The notes: generated from the letters alone by a model not told the origin. A DNA stretch of 64,000 bases from RGIG9041 sp045657265 (GCA_045657265.1 JAZOSU010000015.1:12219-76218); one strand, 5' to 3'; counted from the stretch's first letter, positions 43,075 to 52,577 are shown. Program-made: numbers and translations.

Positions 43075-44307
43075 TTATTTTATTTTACGGCATTCAAGAT
43101 AAAATCTTTTATCGCAAGCATTACCCATTGAAAAGGTTTTTCTTGGTAAAATACCGTCTTTTTTGATTATGCTAAAAAAGCTATCTTTGTCAATAGAATC
43201 AACTATGAAACCAATTGAATTTTTTTCTTGAGAAAGTTTGTAAACAACGTCCTGACCGTGTATGTAGTCTACTTCGCCGTCGTTTTCTTTCAGATATCTG
43301 TCAATAAAATTTTGTATAGTGCCTATTGTGAGGGAGGTTTCGGGTTTCGTAAATGTGTATTTTTTGCCTTGACCGTTTATAACTATAGTGAAAATCTGTC
43401 CGTCAGCTTCACCTTCAACAAAACCATTTTCTTTTGAAAATTCTGATAAAAATCTATCAGTATCAACATTAAATAAAATTCTGTGAATTGCTTCGAATTC
43501 CAAAGAAGAATCGTAGTGATTTACAAGCTCAACAAGTGCATATCTTGCAGGATGGTTTTCTGCTTCTTTTCCAAGCTCTTTTTTTAATAATTCGTAATAT
43601 TGCTTGGCTGCAGCAAGTGAGTGGTTGCCATCACCCATAGCGTATAGCATAGGTGTTTTATCATTATCATTTTTGTAAATATTCTCAAGCCCCGAAAGTG
43701 CTATTTCTGTATCTTTTCCGCAGACTTTATATCCGACGATATGACCGCTTTGTTGCATTAAATCAAAATCATAAACTTTTTCAAGCTCTGAAGTTTTGTC
43801 TTTGTACGGTAATATTACCTCATCGTTTTTGTCATTTAACAAAATCATAATATGCGGCATTTCCAAAAGTGCATTTTTTCTGACATCAACTCTGGCAGGT
43901 AACCTTTCAACAACGGTTGCTTCTGTAGGACGGCAAAGGGAAGTGGTTCCTTTTGAAAAATCATATACTTCAAGATCGATAGCTCCAACAAGTCCACGTC
44001 TTATTTTACCGTTTGAAAGTGTTCTTTCGACGTAAATAAAACTGTTTTTAAGTGTAGTGAAAGTATCATTTGAAAGATAATCTTTCATAGTATTTGCTAT
44101 ATCTTTTGAGCGTTCTTCTGTCTGTGAAAGATATATTTCAGGAAGCATAAGACGAAGAGTTGAAGGACATTTACAAACATTGTTTTCTACCTGATTCCAA
44201 TATTCGGGTTCACTTGTGTATTGGTCACAGGCAACACAACTCCATTTGGTCATATCTATATTTTTCGGTATAAGTATGTCTGTAGGGATAAATCCAAAGT
44301 TTTTCAT
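43075..44307 (-). CDS. DUF1015-family protein
   Basis: The 410-residue protein matches DUF1015/COG4198. It opens with MKNFGFIPTDILIPKNIDMT, continues with SCVACDQYTSEPEYW near residue 25, and later has MLYAMGDGNHSLAAAKQYYE near residues 231-250, the conserved GDGNHS segment. Relatives include the SerK-type ADP-dependent serine kinases of archaea, so a small-molecule kinase activity is possible but unproven. ATG 44307 is preferred (TGGAGA upstream); a longer frame runs into the M18 gene. It starts one base after the M18 stop. Confidence 0.85.
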   Translation of the reverse strand: MKNFGFIPTDILIPKNIDMTKWSCVACDQYTSEPEYWNQVENNVCKCPSTLRLMLPEIYLSQTEERSKDIANTMKDYLSNDTFTTLKNSFIYVERTLSNGKIRRGLVGAIDLEVYDFSKGTTSLCRPTEATVVERLPARVDVRKNALLEMPHIMILLNDKNDEVILPYKDKTSELEKVYDFDLMQQSGHIVGYKVCGKDTEIALSGLENIYKNDNDKTPMLYAMGDGNHSLAAAKQYYELLKKELGKEAENHPARYALVELVNHYDSSLEFEAIHRILFNVDTDRFLSEFSKENGFVEGEADGQIFTIVINGQGKKYTFTKPETSLTIGTIQNFIDRYLKENDGEVDYIHGQDVVYKLSQEKNSIGFIVDSIDKDSFFSIIKKDGILPRKTFSMGNACDKRFYLECRKIK

Positions 44308-44308
44308 A

Positions 44309-45655
44309 TTAGTTCTCCATAAAGATTTTAAATGCTTTGACCGTTTCAAATACGTCAGCTTTTGAGGCAACCTCATAGGGTGAGTGCATAGATAAAAGAC
44401 CGACACCGATATCAATAGTGTCTATATTTCTTTTAGCAATGTATTTTGCGACAGTTCCTCCACCGCCCTCATCTACTTTACCTAAAAGACCGGATTGCCA
44501 GATAACTCCATTGCTGTCAAAAAGGTTGGTAAAATAAGCAACTGTTTCTGCCGAAGCATCAGATGTGCTTGATTTTCCGCGTGCGCCTGTATATTTTGTA
44601 ACAGTAGGTCCGAAACCGAGTTCACTTGCATTTTGTTTATCAAGAACCGATGGATAAATCGGGTCAAATGCAGCGTTTACGTCTGCAGAGAGACATTTGC
44701 TGTTATATTGTGCGATGTATCTGTTACAATTTTCACAGATTTTGTCCAAGATCATTTCTAAGAATTCACTCTGCATACCTGTAACGCCGTCAGAACCGGT
44801 TTCTTCTTTGTCAACAAGAGCCACAAGCACAGTTCTTTTTGGTGATTTTACTTGCATAAGTGCTTCAAAAGCAGTCCAGGCGCAAACTCTGTCATCATGT
44901 CCGTATGCACCGATGAGACTGTTGTCAAAACCGAGACTTTCAGCTTTAAGTTTGGGAACAAAACTGATTTCTGCTGATATAAGATCACGTTCTGTTATAT
45001 TATACTTTTCGTTCAAAATTTTTAAAACGTTGTATTTTACTTTGTTTGTTTCGGTATCATTGGATTGTATTGTACCGCAAAGTATTTTTAAATCTTCACC
45101 TTCTATTGCTTTTGAAAGTGTTTTTTCTGCCTGCTTTGAAGCAAGATGGGGAAGTAGGTCGGTAATACAAAAAGTAAAACCACTGTTTGACAGATCAATT
45201 GTTCTGCCGTCAGTAGTAATTGCTACACCTTCCATTTCAAGAGGAATAGCAGTCCACTGATATTTTTTAATACCACCATAATAATGTGTTTTGAGAAGGG
45301 CAATATCACTGTCTTCGCAAATAGGCTGAGGCTTTAAATCAAGACGGGGTGAATCAATGTGTGCTGCGGCAATATGTATTCCGTCTTTCTGAGGGTCTTC
45401 ACCCATTATTCCAAGAAAAATAGATTTATTTCTGTTTATTATATAAAATTTATCACCGACTTTTAACTGTTTGTTAAAATCAAGTGGTTTGTAGCCTTGA
45501 TTTTCAGCTTGTTTTCTGAAATATTCAGTACAGGTGCGTTCTGTTTTGCACTTATTTAAAAAATCTATGTATTTGTCACAACAAGAAAAAATACTATCTA
45601 AATCAGAATTTTCCTGATAAATATTTTTCTTTTTGTAGGTGAGATTATCAGACAT
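44309..45655 (-). CDS. M18 aminopeptidase
   Basis: The 448-residue metalloprotease belongs to family M18 (aspartyl aminopeptidase/ApeB type). Zinc-site segments are AAHIDSPRLDLKPQP near residue 97, YGHDDRVCAWTAFEALM near residue 247, and DKEETGSDGVTGMQS near residue 281 with catalytic Glu-Glu. The C-terminal SMHSPYEVASKADV carries the last His ligand. It cleaves N-terminal residues from peptides in the cytoplasm. Spacing to neighbours (1 and 13 bases) places it in one operon with DUF1015 and the transglycosylase. Confidence 0.92.
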   Translation of the reverse strand: MSDNLTYKKKNIYQENSDLDSIFSCCDKYIDFLNKCKTERTCTEYFRKQAENQGYKPLDFNKQLKVGDKFYIINRNKSIFLGIMGEDPQKDGIHIAAAHIDSPRLDLKPQPICEDSDIALLKTHYYGGIKKYQWTAIPLEMEGVAITTDGRTIDLSNSGFTFCITDLLPHLASKQAEKTLSKAIEGEDLKILCGTIQSNDTETNKVKYNVLKILNEKYNITERDLISAEISFVPKLKAESLGFDNSLIGAYGHDDRVCAWTAFEALMQVKSPKRTVLVALVDKEETGSDGVTGMQSEFLEMILDKICENCNRYIAQYNSKCLSADVNAAFDPIYPSVLDKQNASELGFGPTVTKYTGARGKSSTSDASAETVAYFTNLFDSNGVIWQSGLLGKVDEGGGGTVAKYIAKRNIDTIDIGVGLLSMHSPYEVASKADVFETVKAFKIFMEN

Positions 45656-45668
45656 AATTGTATCTCCT

Positions 45669-46211
45669 TTAGTAGATGAGTTGATATATTTTTTGAGTGT
45701 TTAATACTTTTTTAACATAAACTGATGTTTCGTTAAAAGGTATTTGTTTTAACGTAATGCCGTCATCTGAATATTTTTTATCACTCAGCCATTTGAGTAC
45801 ATTGCCTCTGCCTGCGTTGTAACAGGCAAGAGCATTTGTTTCTACTTTAAATTCGTTTAAAAACAAAGAAAAAATGTAACAACCATATTTAATGTTTATT
45901 TCTGCATTATATAGTGAATTTTCGTTTAAATCTGTATCTTTTGCCTTTTGTGCTGCCCATTTGTATGTTTGCGGTGTGATCTGCATTAATCCGATTGCAC
46001 CTGCGTGAGAGACAGAGTCTTTTTTAAAATTGCTTTCACATTTTATTATTGCATATACAAGATTTTTATCCAACCCGTATTCTATAGCATATTTTTCAAC
46101 GTAATCGCTGTATTTTTTAGGATATAAATAAACAAGTGATGAATATATAAGTAAAACAATAATTAACAAAATTATAAGTGTAGATAAAATCTTAATGATT
46201 ATTTGTTTCAA
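45669..46211 (-). CDS. Membrane-anchored lytic transglycosylase
   Basis: The 180-residue protein has an N-terminal membrane helix (residues 9-29) and an SLT domain. The catalytic Glu lies in YAIIKCESNFKKDSVSHAGA near residues 53-72, followed by IGLMQITPQTYKWAA and LACYNAGRGNVLKWL. It cleaves peptidoglycan glycan strands with formation of 1,6-anhydro ends. It is short, with only the catalytic domain and anchor. Start and stop are 4 bases from coaE. Confidence 0.92.
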   Translation of the reverse strand: MKQIIIKILSTLIILLIIVLLIYSSLVYLYPKKYSDYVEKYAIEYGLDKNLVYAIIKCESNFKKDSVSHAGAIGLMQITPQTYKWAAQKAKDTDLNENSLYNAEINIKYGCYIFSLFLNEFKVETNALACYNAGRGNVLKWLSDKKYSDDGITLKQIPFNETSVYVKKVLNTQKIYQLIY

Positions 46212-46215
46212 ATTT

Positions 46216-46794
46216 TTATCCTTTCAAAATTTCTAAAGCAATTTTAGTTACGTTTTCTTCAAGATGTTTTAAGTCTTTATTGTTCTTTATTATAATGTCA
46301 CAATTATTCTTGAAAAAGTCAGCACTTTTTTGATTTGAAAGTCTGAGTTTGGCATCCTGAATACTGATATTGTCTCTTTTGCAAATTCTATCTATTATTT
46401 CGTTTGAAATAACTCCAATAATCCTTGTGCAAATATTATCCATACCAAACTCAAATAAGGTAGGTGCATCTAATAAAATATGTTTATCTTTGTTGTTTTC
46501 TATTTCGTGGTTTACTGCTTTTTTAATATCATCTCCAACAACATTCATAAGTTTATCGTATGCTGCTTTTTCTGAAAAAATTAAAGCTCCTAATCTTTTT
46601 CTGTCAAGAATTCCGTCGGTGACAAACTCATTGCCAAAACTATCGGATATTTTTTTCAGAACGTTTTTGTCGGTATATACTTTTGTATGAACAATTTTAT
46701 CGCAGTCGATATGGTAAAAACCAAGTCCGGCCATTATATTCGCAACGGTTGTTTTTCCGCTTCCGCTGTGACCGGTGAGCCCTGTTATATCCAT
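46216..46794 (-). CDS. coaE: Dephospho-CoA kinase
   Basis: The 192-residue kinase performs the last step of CoA synthesis. Walker A is ITGLTGHSGSGKTTVANIMA (residues 3-22), followed by YHIDCDKIVH and the family's LLDAPTLFEFGMD segment near residue 104. ATG 46794 is preferred because AGGAG lies 9 bases upstream; an ATG at 46803 abuts that site. The upstream tsaC stop (TAG) overlaps the ribosome site. The start G of Walker A is within the typical range for CoaE. Confidence 0.92.
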   Translation of the reverse strand: MDITGLTGHSGSGKTTVANIMAGLGFYHIDCDKIVHTKVYTDKNVLKKISDSFGNEFVTDGILDRKRLGALIFSEKAAYDKLMNVVGDDIKKAVNHEIENNKDKHILLDAPTLFEFGMDNICTRIIGVISNEIIDRICKRDNISIQDAKLRLSNQKSADFFKNNCDIIIKNNKDLKHLEENVTKIALEILKG

Positions 46795-46806
46795 AATTAA
46801 CATCTC

Positions 46807-47847
46807 CTATAAAGCTGTAACGTTAAAACTTGCAGCTCTGAGCATTCTGTTGTAAATACCAAGCGCAATTCCTTCAGGAGCAGCGACTCTGGCATATATT
46901 TGCTTAACGTCTGTTTTGTCAAACTCTCTTAAAGCATCAAAAAGATTTTTAGAAAGTGTCAATGGACTATCGGGTGTTCCGTAGCAAATGGTATGAGCGT
47001 TTTTAAAAAGATTTTGCTCTCCATCAAAACATAATACGCCGATATTCTCTCCATCAACTATTTTTGACTGTATATATTTAATGACTTTTTCATCATTACC
47101 GCGAACAAGCTCCATATACGCTTTTGGGGCGTAATGCCTGTATAACATACCGGGCGAAGCAACTTTTGCGTTGTTGTTTACGGGATTGAGAACATGTTTA
47201 TCAATTTCAACTTCAAAACCTTTGTCTATAAGCATTTTAGGTGTAATACCACCGGGTCTTAATATTTTGAGTTTTTTAGTTTCTGTCTGAATGATTACTG
47301 TACTTTCAATACCTATTTCACATTCTCCACCATCAATTATTCCTTCTACTTTACCGTTTAGGTCAGCAAATACATGTTCAAATCTTGTAGGAGAAGGTTT
47401 TCCTGATAAATTAGCACTGGGTGCTACAATTGGCACTCCTGAAAGTTCTATGAGTTGATTTGCAACAGGGTGAGACGGGCATCTGACTGCAACAGTGCTT
47501 CCGCCTGCACTTACAATATCAGGTATTATGTCTTTTTTGTTTAAAACTACAGTAAGAGCTCCGGGCCAGAAAGATTTAAAAAGAATTTCAAGTTCTGACG
47601 ACACGTCTTTTACAATGTTTTCAAGCATGGAAATGCTATTAATATGAGCAATAAGAGGATTGTTGGCAGGACGATTTTTAACCTCAAATATGCGTTTGAC
47701 GGCATCAGGATTTGTGGCATCTGCACCTAAACCGTAAACAGTTTCGGTTGGAAATGCAACAAGACCGCCTTGTTTTATTATTTCTGCATAAGGCAAAAGG
47801 TTACTTTGAAAATCTTCAGATTCAATTTTTAAAATATTTGTTTTCAT
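46807..47847 (-). CDS. L-threonylcarbamoyladenylate synthase (Sua5 type)
   Basis: The 346-residue protein makes threonylcarbamoyl-AMP for the t6A37 modification of tRNAs. The YrdC domain shows GLVAFPTETVYGLGADATNP (residues 29-48), KNRPANNPLIAHI near residue 58 and VAVRCPSHPVANQL near residue 119. A C-terminal Sua5 domain is added (SPGMLYRHYAPKA near residue 227). Thus it is the two-domain Sua5/YwlC form rather than short TsaC. It follows prfA by one base. Confidence 0.93.
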   Translation of the reverse strand: MKTNILKIESEDFQSNLLPYAEIIKQGGLVAFPTETVYGLGADATNPDAVKRIFEVKNRPANNPLIAHINSISMLENIVKDVSSELEILFKSFWPGALTVVLNKKDIIPDIVSAGGSTVAVRCPSHPVANQLIELSGVPIVAPSANLSGKPSPTRFEHVFADLNGKVEGIIDGGECEIGIESTVIIQTETKKLKILRPGGITPKMLIDKGFEVEIDKHVLNPVNNNAKVASPGMLYRHYAPKAYMELVRGNDEKVIKYIQSKIVDGENIGVLCFDGEQNLFKNAHTICYGTPDSPLTLSKNLFDALREFDKTDVKQIYARVAAPEGIALGIYNRMLRAASFNVTAL

Positions 47848-47848
47848 T

Positions 47849-48919
47849 TTAGTCTTGTGAACTTTTAAGTTTTTCAGTCTGGTCGTTTGTTATAAGTGCA
47901 TCAATTATTTCGTCAAGTGAACCGTTTAGTATTTGCTCAAGCTTGTAAAGTGTTAGTCCGATTCTGTGATCAGTAACTCGTCCTTGCGGATAGTTATATG
48001 TTCTGATTCTTTCACTTCTGTCGCCGGTACCTACCTGAGACTTTCTTTCACTTGCGATTTCTGAATTTTGTTTTTCTCTTTCAATTTCAACGAGTCTTGA
48101 ACGAAGAATTTTTAAGGCTCTGTCTTTGTTTTTGTGCTGACTTCTTTCGTCCTGACATTCAACAACAAGCCCTGTGGGTAAATGTGTTATTCTTATAGCA
48201 CTTTCAGTTTTGTTAACATGCTGACCGCCTGCGCCGGAAGAACGGAAAGTGTCGATTTGTAAATCTGTGGGGTTGATTTCAAAATCAACTTCTTCTGCTT
48301 CAGGAAGAACGGCAACGGTAATGGTTGAGGTGTGTATACGACCGCCACTTTCAGTTTCTGGGACACGCTGTACTCTGTGTACACCGCTTTCAAATTTATA
48401 TCTTGAATATGCACCTTCGCCGCTGATTGAAAACGAGATTTCTTTAATGCCGCCAAGCTCTGTGTCATAAAGATTCAGAACCTCGTATTTGAAACCTTTT
48501 GATTCAGCATACATAGTATACATTCTATAAATTGAAGAGGCAAAAAGTGCAGCTTCTTCACCGCCTGCACCGCCTCGGATTTCAATTATAACGTTTTTAT
48601 CATCATTTTCATCTCGTGGAAGTAAAAGTATTTTGATTTCTTCCGTGCAACGCGCAAGACCTTCTTTTGATTCAAGCATTTCCTCTTCAGCTAATTCTTT
48701 CATTTCGGCATCAAGAGGTTGTGACAAAAGCTCCATGCTTTCGTTGTAATTCTTTTCGTATTCAACATATTCGTTGTATTTTTCGATGATAGGGGTAAGA
48801 TGTTTATGCTCACGCATAAGTTTTGTGTAAGCAGCCTGATCTGATACGATGTTCGGATCTGCCAATTTTTCACCTAACTCATTATAGTGATTGTATATTT
48901 CTTCAAGTTTTTTTATCAT
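47849..48919 (-). CDS. prfA: Peptide chain release factor 1
   Basis: The 356-residue factor ends translation at UAA and UAG. The stop-codon-reading tripeptide region is HRVQRVPETESGGRIHTS, in which PET fills the PxT slot of RF1. The catalytic GGQ is in FRSSGAGGQHVNKTESAIRI near residues 221-240. Size and domain order are normal. Its start overlaps the DUF951 stop by 4 bases. No prmC (GGQ methyltransferase) gene is adjacent here, unlike in many Firmicutes. Confidence 0.97.
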   Translation of the reverse strand: MIKKLEEIYNHYNELGEKLADPNIVSDQAAYTKLMREHKHLTPIIEKYNEYVEYEKNYNESMELLSQPLDAEMKELAEEEMLESKEGLARCTEEIKILLLPRDENDDKNVIIEIRGGAGGEEAALFASSIYRMYTMYAESKGFKYEVLNLYDTELGGIKEISFSISGEGAYSRYKFESGVHRVQRVPETESGGRIHTSTITVAVLPEAEEVDFEINPTDLQIDTFRSSGAGGQHVNKTESAIRITHLPTGLVVECQDERSQHKNKDRALKILRSRLVEIEREKQNSEIASERKSQVGTGDRSERIRTYNYPQGRVTDHRIGLTLYKLEQILNGSLDEIIDALITNDQTEKLKSSQD

Positions 48920-49101
48920 TGCTGTGCTTCCTCTACACTTTTAATATTTTTTTCTACTTTGTTTCTCGGTACCATGACTTCTCTGCCGCAAGTTTCACAT
49001 TTTATTTTGAAATCCATACCTATTCTTAAAACTTTGAAACGTTTTCCGCCGCAGGGATGAGGTTTTTTCATTGTTAAGATATCACCTATATTTATATTCA
49101 T
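48916..49101 (-). CDS. DUF951-family small protein
   Basis: The 61-residue protein has MNINIGDILTMKKPHPCGGK at the start and DFKIKCETCGREVMVPRNKV, the DUF951 pattern with three cysteines that could bind a metal. Function is unknown. ATG 49101 is chosen because GGAG lies 6-7 bases upstream; a TTG at 49113 overlaps that site. It heads the prfA-tsaC-coaE operon with a TATAAT box upstream on the minus strand. Confidence 0.88.
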   Translation of the reverse strand: MNINIGDILTMKKPHPCGGKRFKVLRIGMDFKIKCETCGREVMVPRNKVEKNIKSVEEAQQ

Positions 49102-49236
49102 ACAAATCTCCAAATATTATATTTTTTTATTATAACATAGATTAAATTAAATTAAAAGTATAATATTAAAAATTCTGCATTATTTATCCTGCGTATGAAT
49201 ATAGATTCTATAGGATATTTTTTGGAGGGTTAAATT

Positions 49237-50181
49237 ATGAAAAAACAGGAATACAGGCCTGAGGGTATTTATGACAAAAATGATGCAATGTACTTTGGTG
49301 GAACAATGGGGCTCATGAGAGCAATGTCTGAGGGGAAAATACTTCAAGCAAGATGTCTTATGTGTGATACTGAACATAATTTGCATTTAAAACTTGGTGA
49401 TATTAAAGCAATAATACCCAGGGAAGAGACTGCTATAGGCATAAAAGAAAACACAGTTAAAGACGTAGCTATTATAACCAGAGTGAATAAAATGGTGAGT
49501 TTTAAAATTACCGAAATATCCGAGCAAAACGGTCAGACTGTTGCTTATCTTTCCAGACGAGCAGCTCAGATTGAGTGTCAGGAGTATATATATTCAAATT
49601 TTATGTCGGGTGACGTTATTGATGCACGTATAACTCATCTTGAACAATTTGGTGCGTTTGTTGACATTGGATGTGGAATTGTTTCAATGATTTCTATTGA
49701 TAATATATCTGTTTCAAGAATAGAACATCCTAAAAATAGATTTTCATTGGGTATGGATATTAAAGCAATTATAAAATCGGTTGATAAAAAACAGAAAAGA
49801 ATAGTACTGTCACACAAAGAGTTGCTTGGAACGTGGAGTGAAAATGCGCAACGCTTTTCACCTGGAGAAACGGTATCCGGCATTGTACGAAGTGTTGAGA
49901 GCTATGGTATTTTTATAGAACTTACTCCTAATCTTGCAGGTCTTGCAGAACTGACTTCAGGAATTGAGGTGGGAGATAAAGTCAGCGTATTTATAAAAAG
50001 TATAATACCTGAAAAAATGAAAATTAAACTTGCAATTGTAGATGTATCTCAGGATGCACCTGACTGTGAACCTTTTGAGTACATATATAGCAAAGATAAA
50101 ATGGATTATTGGAAATATTCACCGCCTCGTTGCGAAAAAAACGTAGAAACATTTTTTGGTCAGACTATTATCTGTGATTAA
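49237..50181 (+). CDS. S1-domain RNA-binding protein
   Basis: The 314-residue protein begins with an uncharacterised domain (AIIPREETAIGIKENT near residues 61-76). It carries at least one clear S1 domain (FMSGDVIDARITHLEQFGAF near residues 124-143) and a second near residues 210-270 (GETVSGIVRSVESYGIFIEL). Such clostridial proteins are annotated as ribosomal S1-like. It stands alone with a TTGGAGGG ribosome site. Its TAA stop is completed by the first base of the adjacent MITE-like element, so its native C-terminus may have been cut or altered. Confidence 0.8.
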   Translation: MKKQEYRPEGIYDKNDAMYFGGTMGLMRAMSEGKILQARCLMCDTEHNLHLKLGDIKAIIPREETAIGIKENTVKDVAIITRVNKMVSFKITEISEQNGQTVAYLSRRAAQIECQEYIYSNFMSGDVIDARITHLEQFGAFVDIGCGIVSMISIDNISVSRIEHPKNRFSLGMDIKAIIKSVDKKQKRIVLSHKELLGTWSENAQRFSPGETVSGIVRSVESYGIFIELTPNLAGLAELTSGIEVGDKVSVFIKSIIPEKMKIKLAIVDVSQDAPDCEPFEYIYSKDKMDYWKYSPPRCEKNVETFFGQTIICD

Positions 50182-50540
50182 AAAAATCAGCTCATATGCG
50201 TTGTACCCTTAAGAGTACAACGCAGCGATATAAATCCCTTACGGGATTTTCGATATACCTAACGGCGCGATATAAGGCAAAGCCTTACGATATGTCCTTC
50301 GGACGAGAGGGGATTTATATCATATCACGTTTACAGTAAGGTAAACATATCGGATTTTACGAAGTAAAATATATCGAATTGCGAAGCAATATATCGTGAA
50401 TTACCATTCTCAAAAATTTAATATATTCTTTTTTGGATAGCAAAACGGATGTGTAGAAATTCATGTAGAACTTCCACACATCCGTTTAATTTCTTATTGT
50501 ACTTTCCTTTAGTGTACGACCTTTATTGAGCTGATTTTTT
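50181..50540. mobile_element. MITE-like element with TA-flanked inverted repeats
   Basis: AAAAAATCAGCTCA (50181-50194) and TGAGCTGATTTTTT (50527-50540) are perfect 14-bp terminal inverted repeats, each flanked outside by TA (50179-50180 and 50541-50542). This is the target pattern of IS630/Tc1/mariner elements. Similarity between the ends continues imperfectly for about 40 bases (GTTGTAC...AGTAC versus GTCGTAC...AGTAC). There is no open frame of note. The interior is a series of short hairpins (50198-50223, 50232-50249, 50274-50286, 50294-50304, 50329-50346, 50354-50370, 50378-50390, 50443-50487). They are separated by CGATAT four times in the left part and ATATCG three times in the right part. 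It fills the gap between two convergent genes. Confidence 0.75.
50226..50396. repeat. CGATAT/ATATCG-punctuated hairpin cluster
   Basis: CGATAT occurs at 50226, 50251, 50268 and 50288; ATATCG at 50347, 50371 and 50391. Between them lie stems AAATCCC/GGGATTT, AAGGC/GCCTT, GTCC/GGAC, GTTTAC/GTAAAC, ATTTTAC/GTAAAAT and ATTGC/GCAAT. GATATAAATCCC (50227-50238) can also pair with GGGATTTATATC (50310-50321). The whole would fold into a branched structure on either strand. Confidence 0.7.
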
Positions 50541-52567
50541 TAATATATTTCTTTAAAATATAATCCTCTTGTAAAGGGAGCATCGTATTCGCTTCCGTTT
50601 TTGATTTTATTTATGATTTTGAGGCATTCCTCTGCAGACTCATCGGTAAAATAAACAGATAAATAATCAGTGTTTTTGAGCAAGTTTTGTTTGTCACCCA
50701 TATAGATTGGTTGAGGGTTTAAAAGTCTGCTGTATTTTCTATCTTTGCAAAGTACGGTAAAAGGGTTATTATATCTGTCAAGTAATGTTCCTTTACATTC
50801 GCAAGATCCGCATCCTGTCTTGCTTTTTATAGGGCAGTTCCGGAATGTCATAAGTGGCATTTTACCATAAACAATAAGTCCGCAAGGAATTGATTTTTTT
50901 AAATTATTGAACGAATCCAGACTTGTTTCAAAGGTGATTTCAGTCTCGTTTAAGCCGAGTTTTCGGTATTCGTCAAGAGAAATACTGTTTAGAATGTTAA
51001 GGCTGAAACTACCGATTGTTTTGAAACCGAATTTTTTTGCGAGTTCAAATGCATAAAGATTAGTGGCATAAATTTCGGTTATTCCCGCATCTTTTAATCT
51101 TGCGAGTTTTTTCTCAGCATCTTTATTATTAAACATCAGAGTAGGTAACTCTGCGATGAGCTTACCTTTGTATTTCTCACACAAACCGATATCTTTTTCT
51201 ATCTTTTCAAAATCAAGAATAATTTTATCAGTATTTGCAATTATCTGATTTTGATTTTCGTATCTTGCATATATAGGTTTTCTTGTTAATTTATCTGAAC
51301 TGTTATATTCTGATATATTAATGGAAAACTCGTTTGTCTGATATTTGTTTTGTGTACTTTTGATTTGTGCTAATTTTTCGAGAGCGCTTTTTCTCAGATT
51401 ATTAAGAGAAGAAATAGCAAGAGACAAGCCGCCTTCAATGTCAAACGTAAAGTTGTTGAGATAGTATGGGGTACCACCACACTTTTCAAGACAACGTTTA
51501 ACTATTTGTTCGTCAAGTTCTTTGTTTATTGCTTTTTCAGGAATATCTCCGTTTACGGTTATCTTTATGTCATCGCAGGTTACTGTCAACAATGTTTTTT
51601 TATTTGATTTAATTTCAATGTACATATTGACATCAACCAAAGGATTTTCATTCCTGTATGTGTTAGCAATGGTTTTTAATATTGGTGCGGCAGATACTAC
51701 GTCTTCTTTTGTGCGGTAACCAAACATATCAGCATTAATTTTGCTTTTGAAATAACCGTCTGTAAATCCACTTCTTGAAAATACTGCTTTAAGGGAATCA
51801 AAATCTACGGGTTCATCACACAAAGCGTTTTTACAAGCATTTGTTGCAGCGCTTACATATTCCGGTCTTTTCATTCGGCCCTCAATTTTAGCAGAGTCAA
51901 TTCCGATGCTTTCTAAAAGTTTCAAGTTGTCAATGATCGATAAATCTTTTAGTGACAAAGCGTGAGAACGTTCGTCTGTTTTAAAATCCAGTCTGCAAGG
52001 CTGGGCACATAAACCTCTGTTGGCACTGCGTTGACCTAATACGCTTGAAAGATAACATTGACCTGACATACACATACATAAAGCACCATGAACAAAAACT
52101 TCCATTTCAATATCAGTTGATTTTCTTATTTCAGTCAATTCATTTAACGAAAGTTCTCTGGCAGGAACTACTCTTGAAAAACCAAGTTTTTCCAACATAT
52201 GAACTCCGTCAATGTTGTGTATTGTCATTTGTGTTGAAGCATGAATGGGCAGGGAAGGGGCAATATCTTTTGCAAGTCTGTACATTGCAAGATCCTGTAC
52301 GATGATAGCGTCTGCTCCTGCATCTGCAACTTTTTTTATAGCTTCAATGGCTTTATTAATTTCCTTGTCTTTAATAAGAGTGTTTAACGTAATATAAACT
52401 TTTACATTACGTGCATGACAATATTTAACTGTTTGTTCAAGGTCATCAAAGTTGTTTGCGTTTCGTCTTGCGTTAAAATCTTTCAAACCAAGATATACCG
52501 CGTTTGCACCGCTCCTGACTGCTGCAATTAATTGTTCCTGACCTCCGACGGGGGATAGTATCTCCAT
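50540..52567 (-). CDS. U32-family peptidase with DUF3656
   Basis: The 675-residue protein has an N-terminal U32 domain (EILSPVGGQEQLIAAVRSGA at residues 2-21; HASTQMTIHNIDGVHMLEKL; EVFVHGALCMCMSGQCYLSS near residues 157-176) and a long C-terminal DUF3656 part. The cysteine cluster (GALCMCMSGQCYLSS...GLCAQPC) matches U32 proteins such as RlhA, which hydroxylates 23S rRNA, so an RNA-modification or Fe-S role is as likely as proteolysis. ATG 52567 is preferred over TTG 52579 because GGAGA lies 7 bases upstream. Its stop codon is completed by the MITE-like element. Confidence 0.88.
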   Translation of the reverse strand: MEILSPVGGQEQLIAAVRSGANAVYLGLKDFNARRNANNFDDLEQTVKYCHARNVKVYITLNTLIKDKEINKAIEAIKKVADAGADAIIVQDLAMYRLAKDIAPSLPIHASTQMTIHNIDGVHMLEKLGFSRVVPARELSLNELTEIRKSTDIEMEVFVHGALCMCMSGQCYLSSVLGQRSANRGLCAQPCRLDFKTDERSHALSLKDLSIIDNLKLLESIGIDSAKIEGRMKRPEYVSAATNACKNALCDEPVDFDSLKAVFSRSGFTDGYFKSKINADMFGYRTKEDVVSAAPILKTIANTYRNENPLVDVNMYIEIKSNKKTLLTVTCDDIKITVNGDIPEKAINKELDEQIVKRCLEKCGGTPYYLNNFTFDIEGGLSLAISSLNNLRKSALEKLAQIKSTQNKYQTNEFSINISEYNSSDKLTRKPIYARYENQNQIIANTDKIILDFEKIEKDIGLCEKYKGKLIAELPTLMFNNKDAEKKLARLKDAGITEIYATNLYAFELAKKFGFKTIGSFSLNILNSISLDEYRKLGLNETEITFETSLDSFNNLKKSIPCGLIVYGKMPLMTFRNCPIKSKTGCGSCECKGTLLDRYNNPFTVLCKDRKYSRLLNPQPIYMGDKQNLLKNTDYLSVYFTDESAEECLKIINKIKNGSEYDAPFTRGLYFKEIY

Positions 52568-52577
52568 AAAATTCTCC

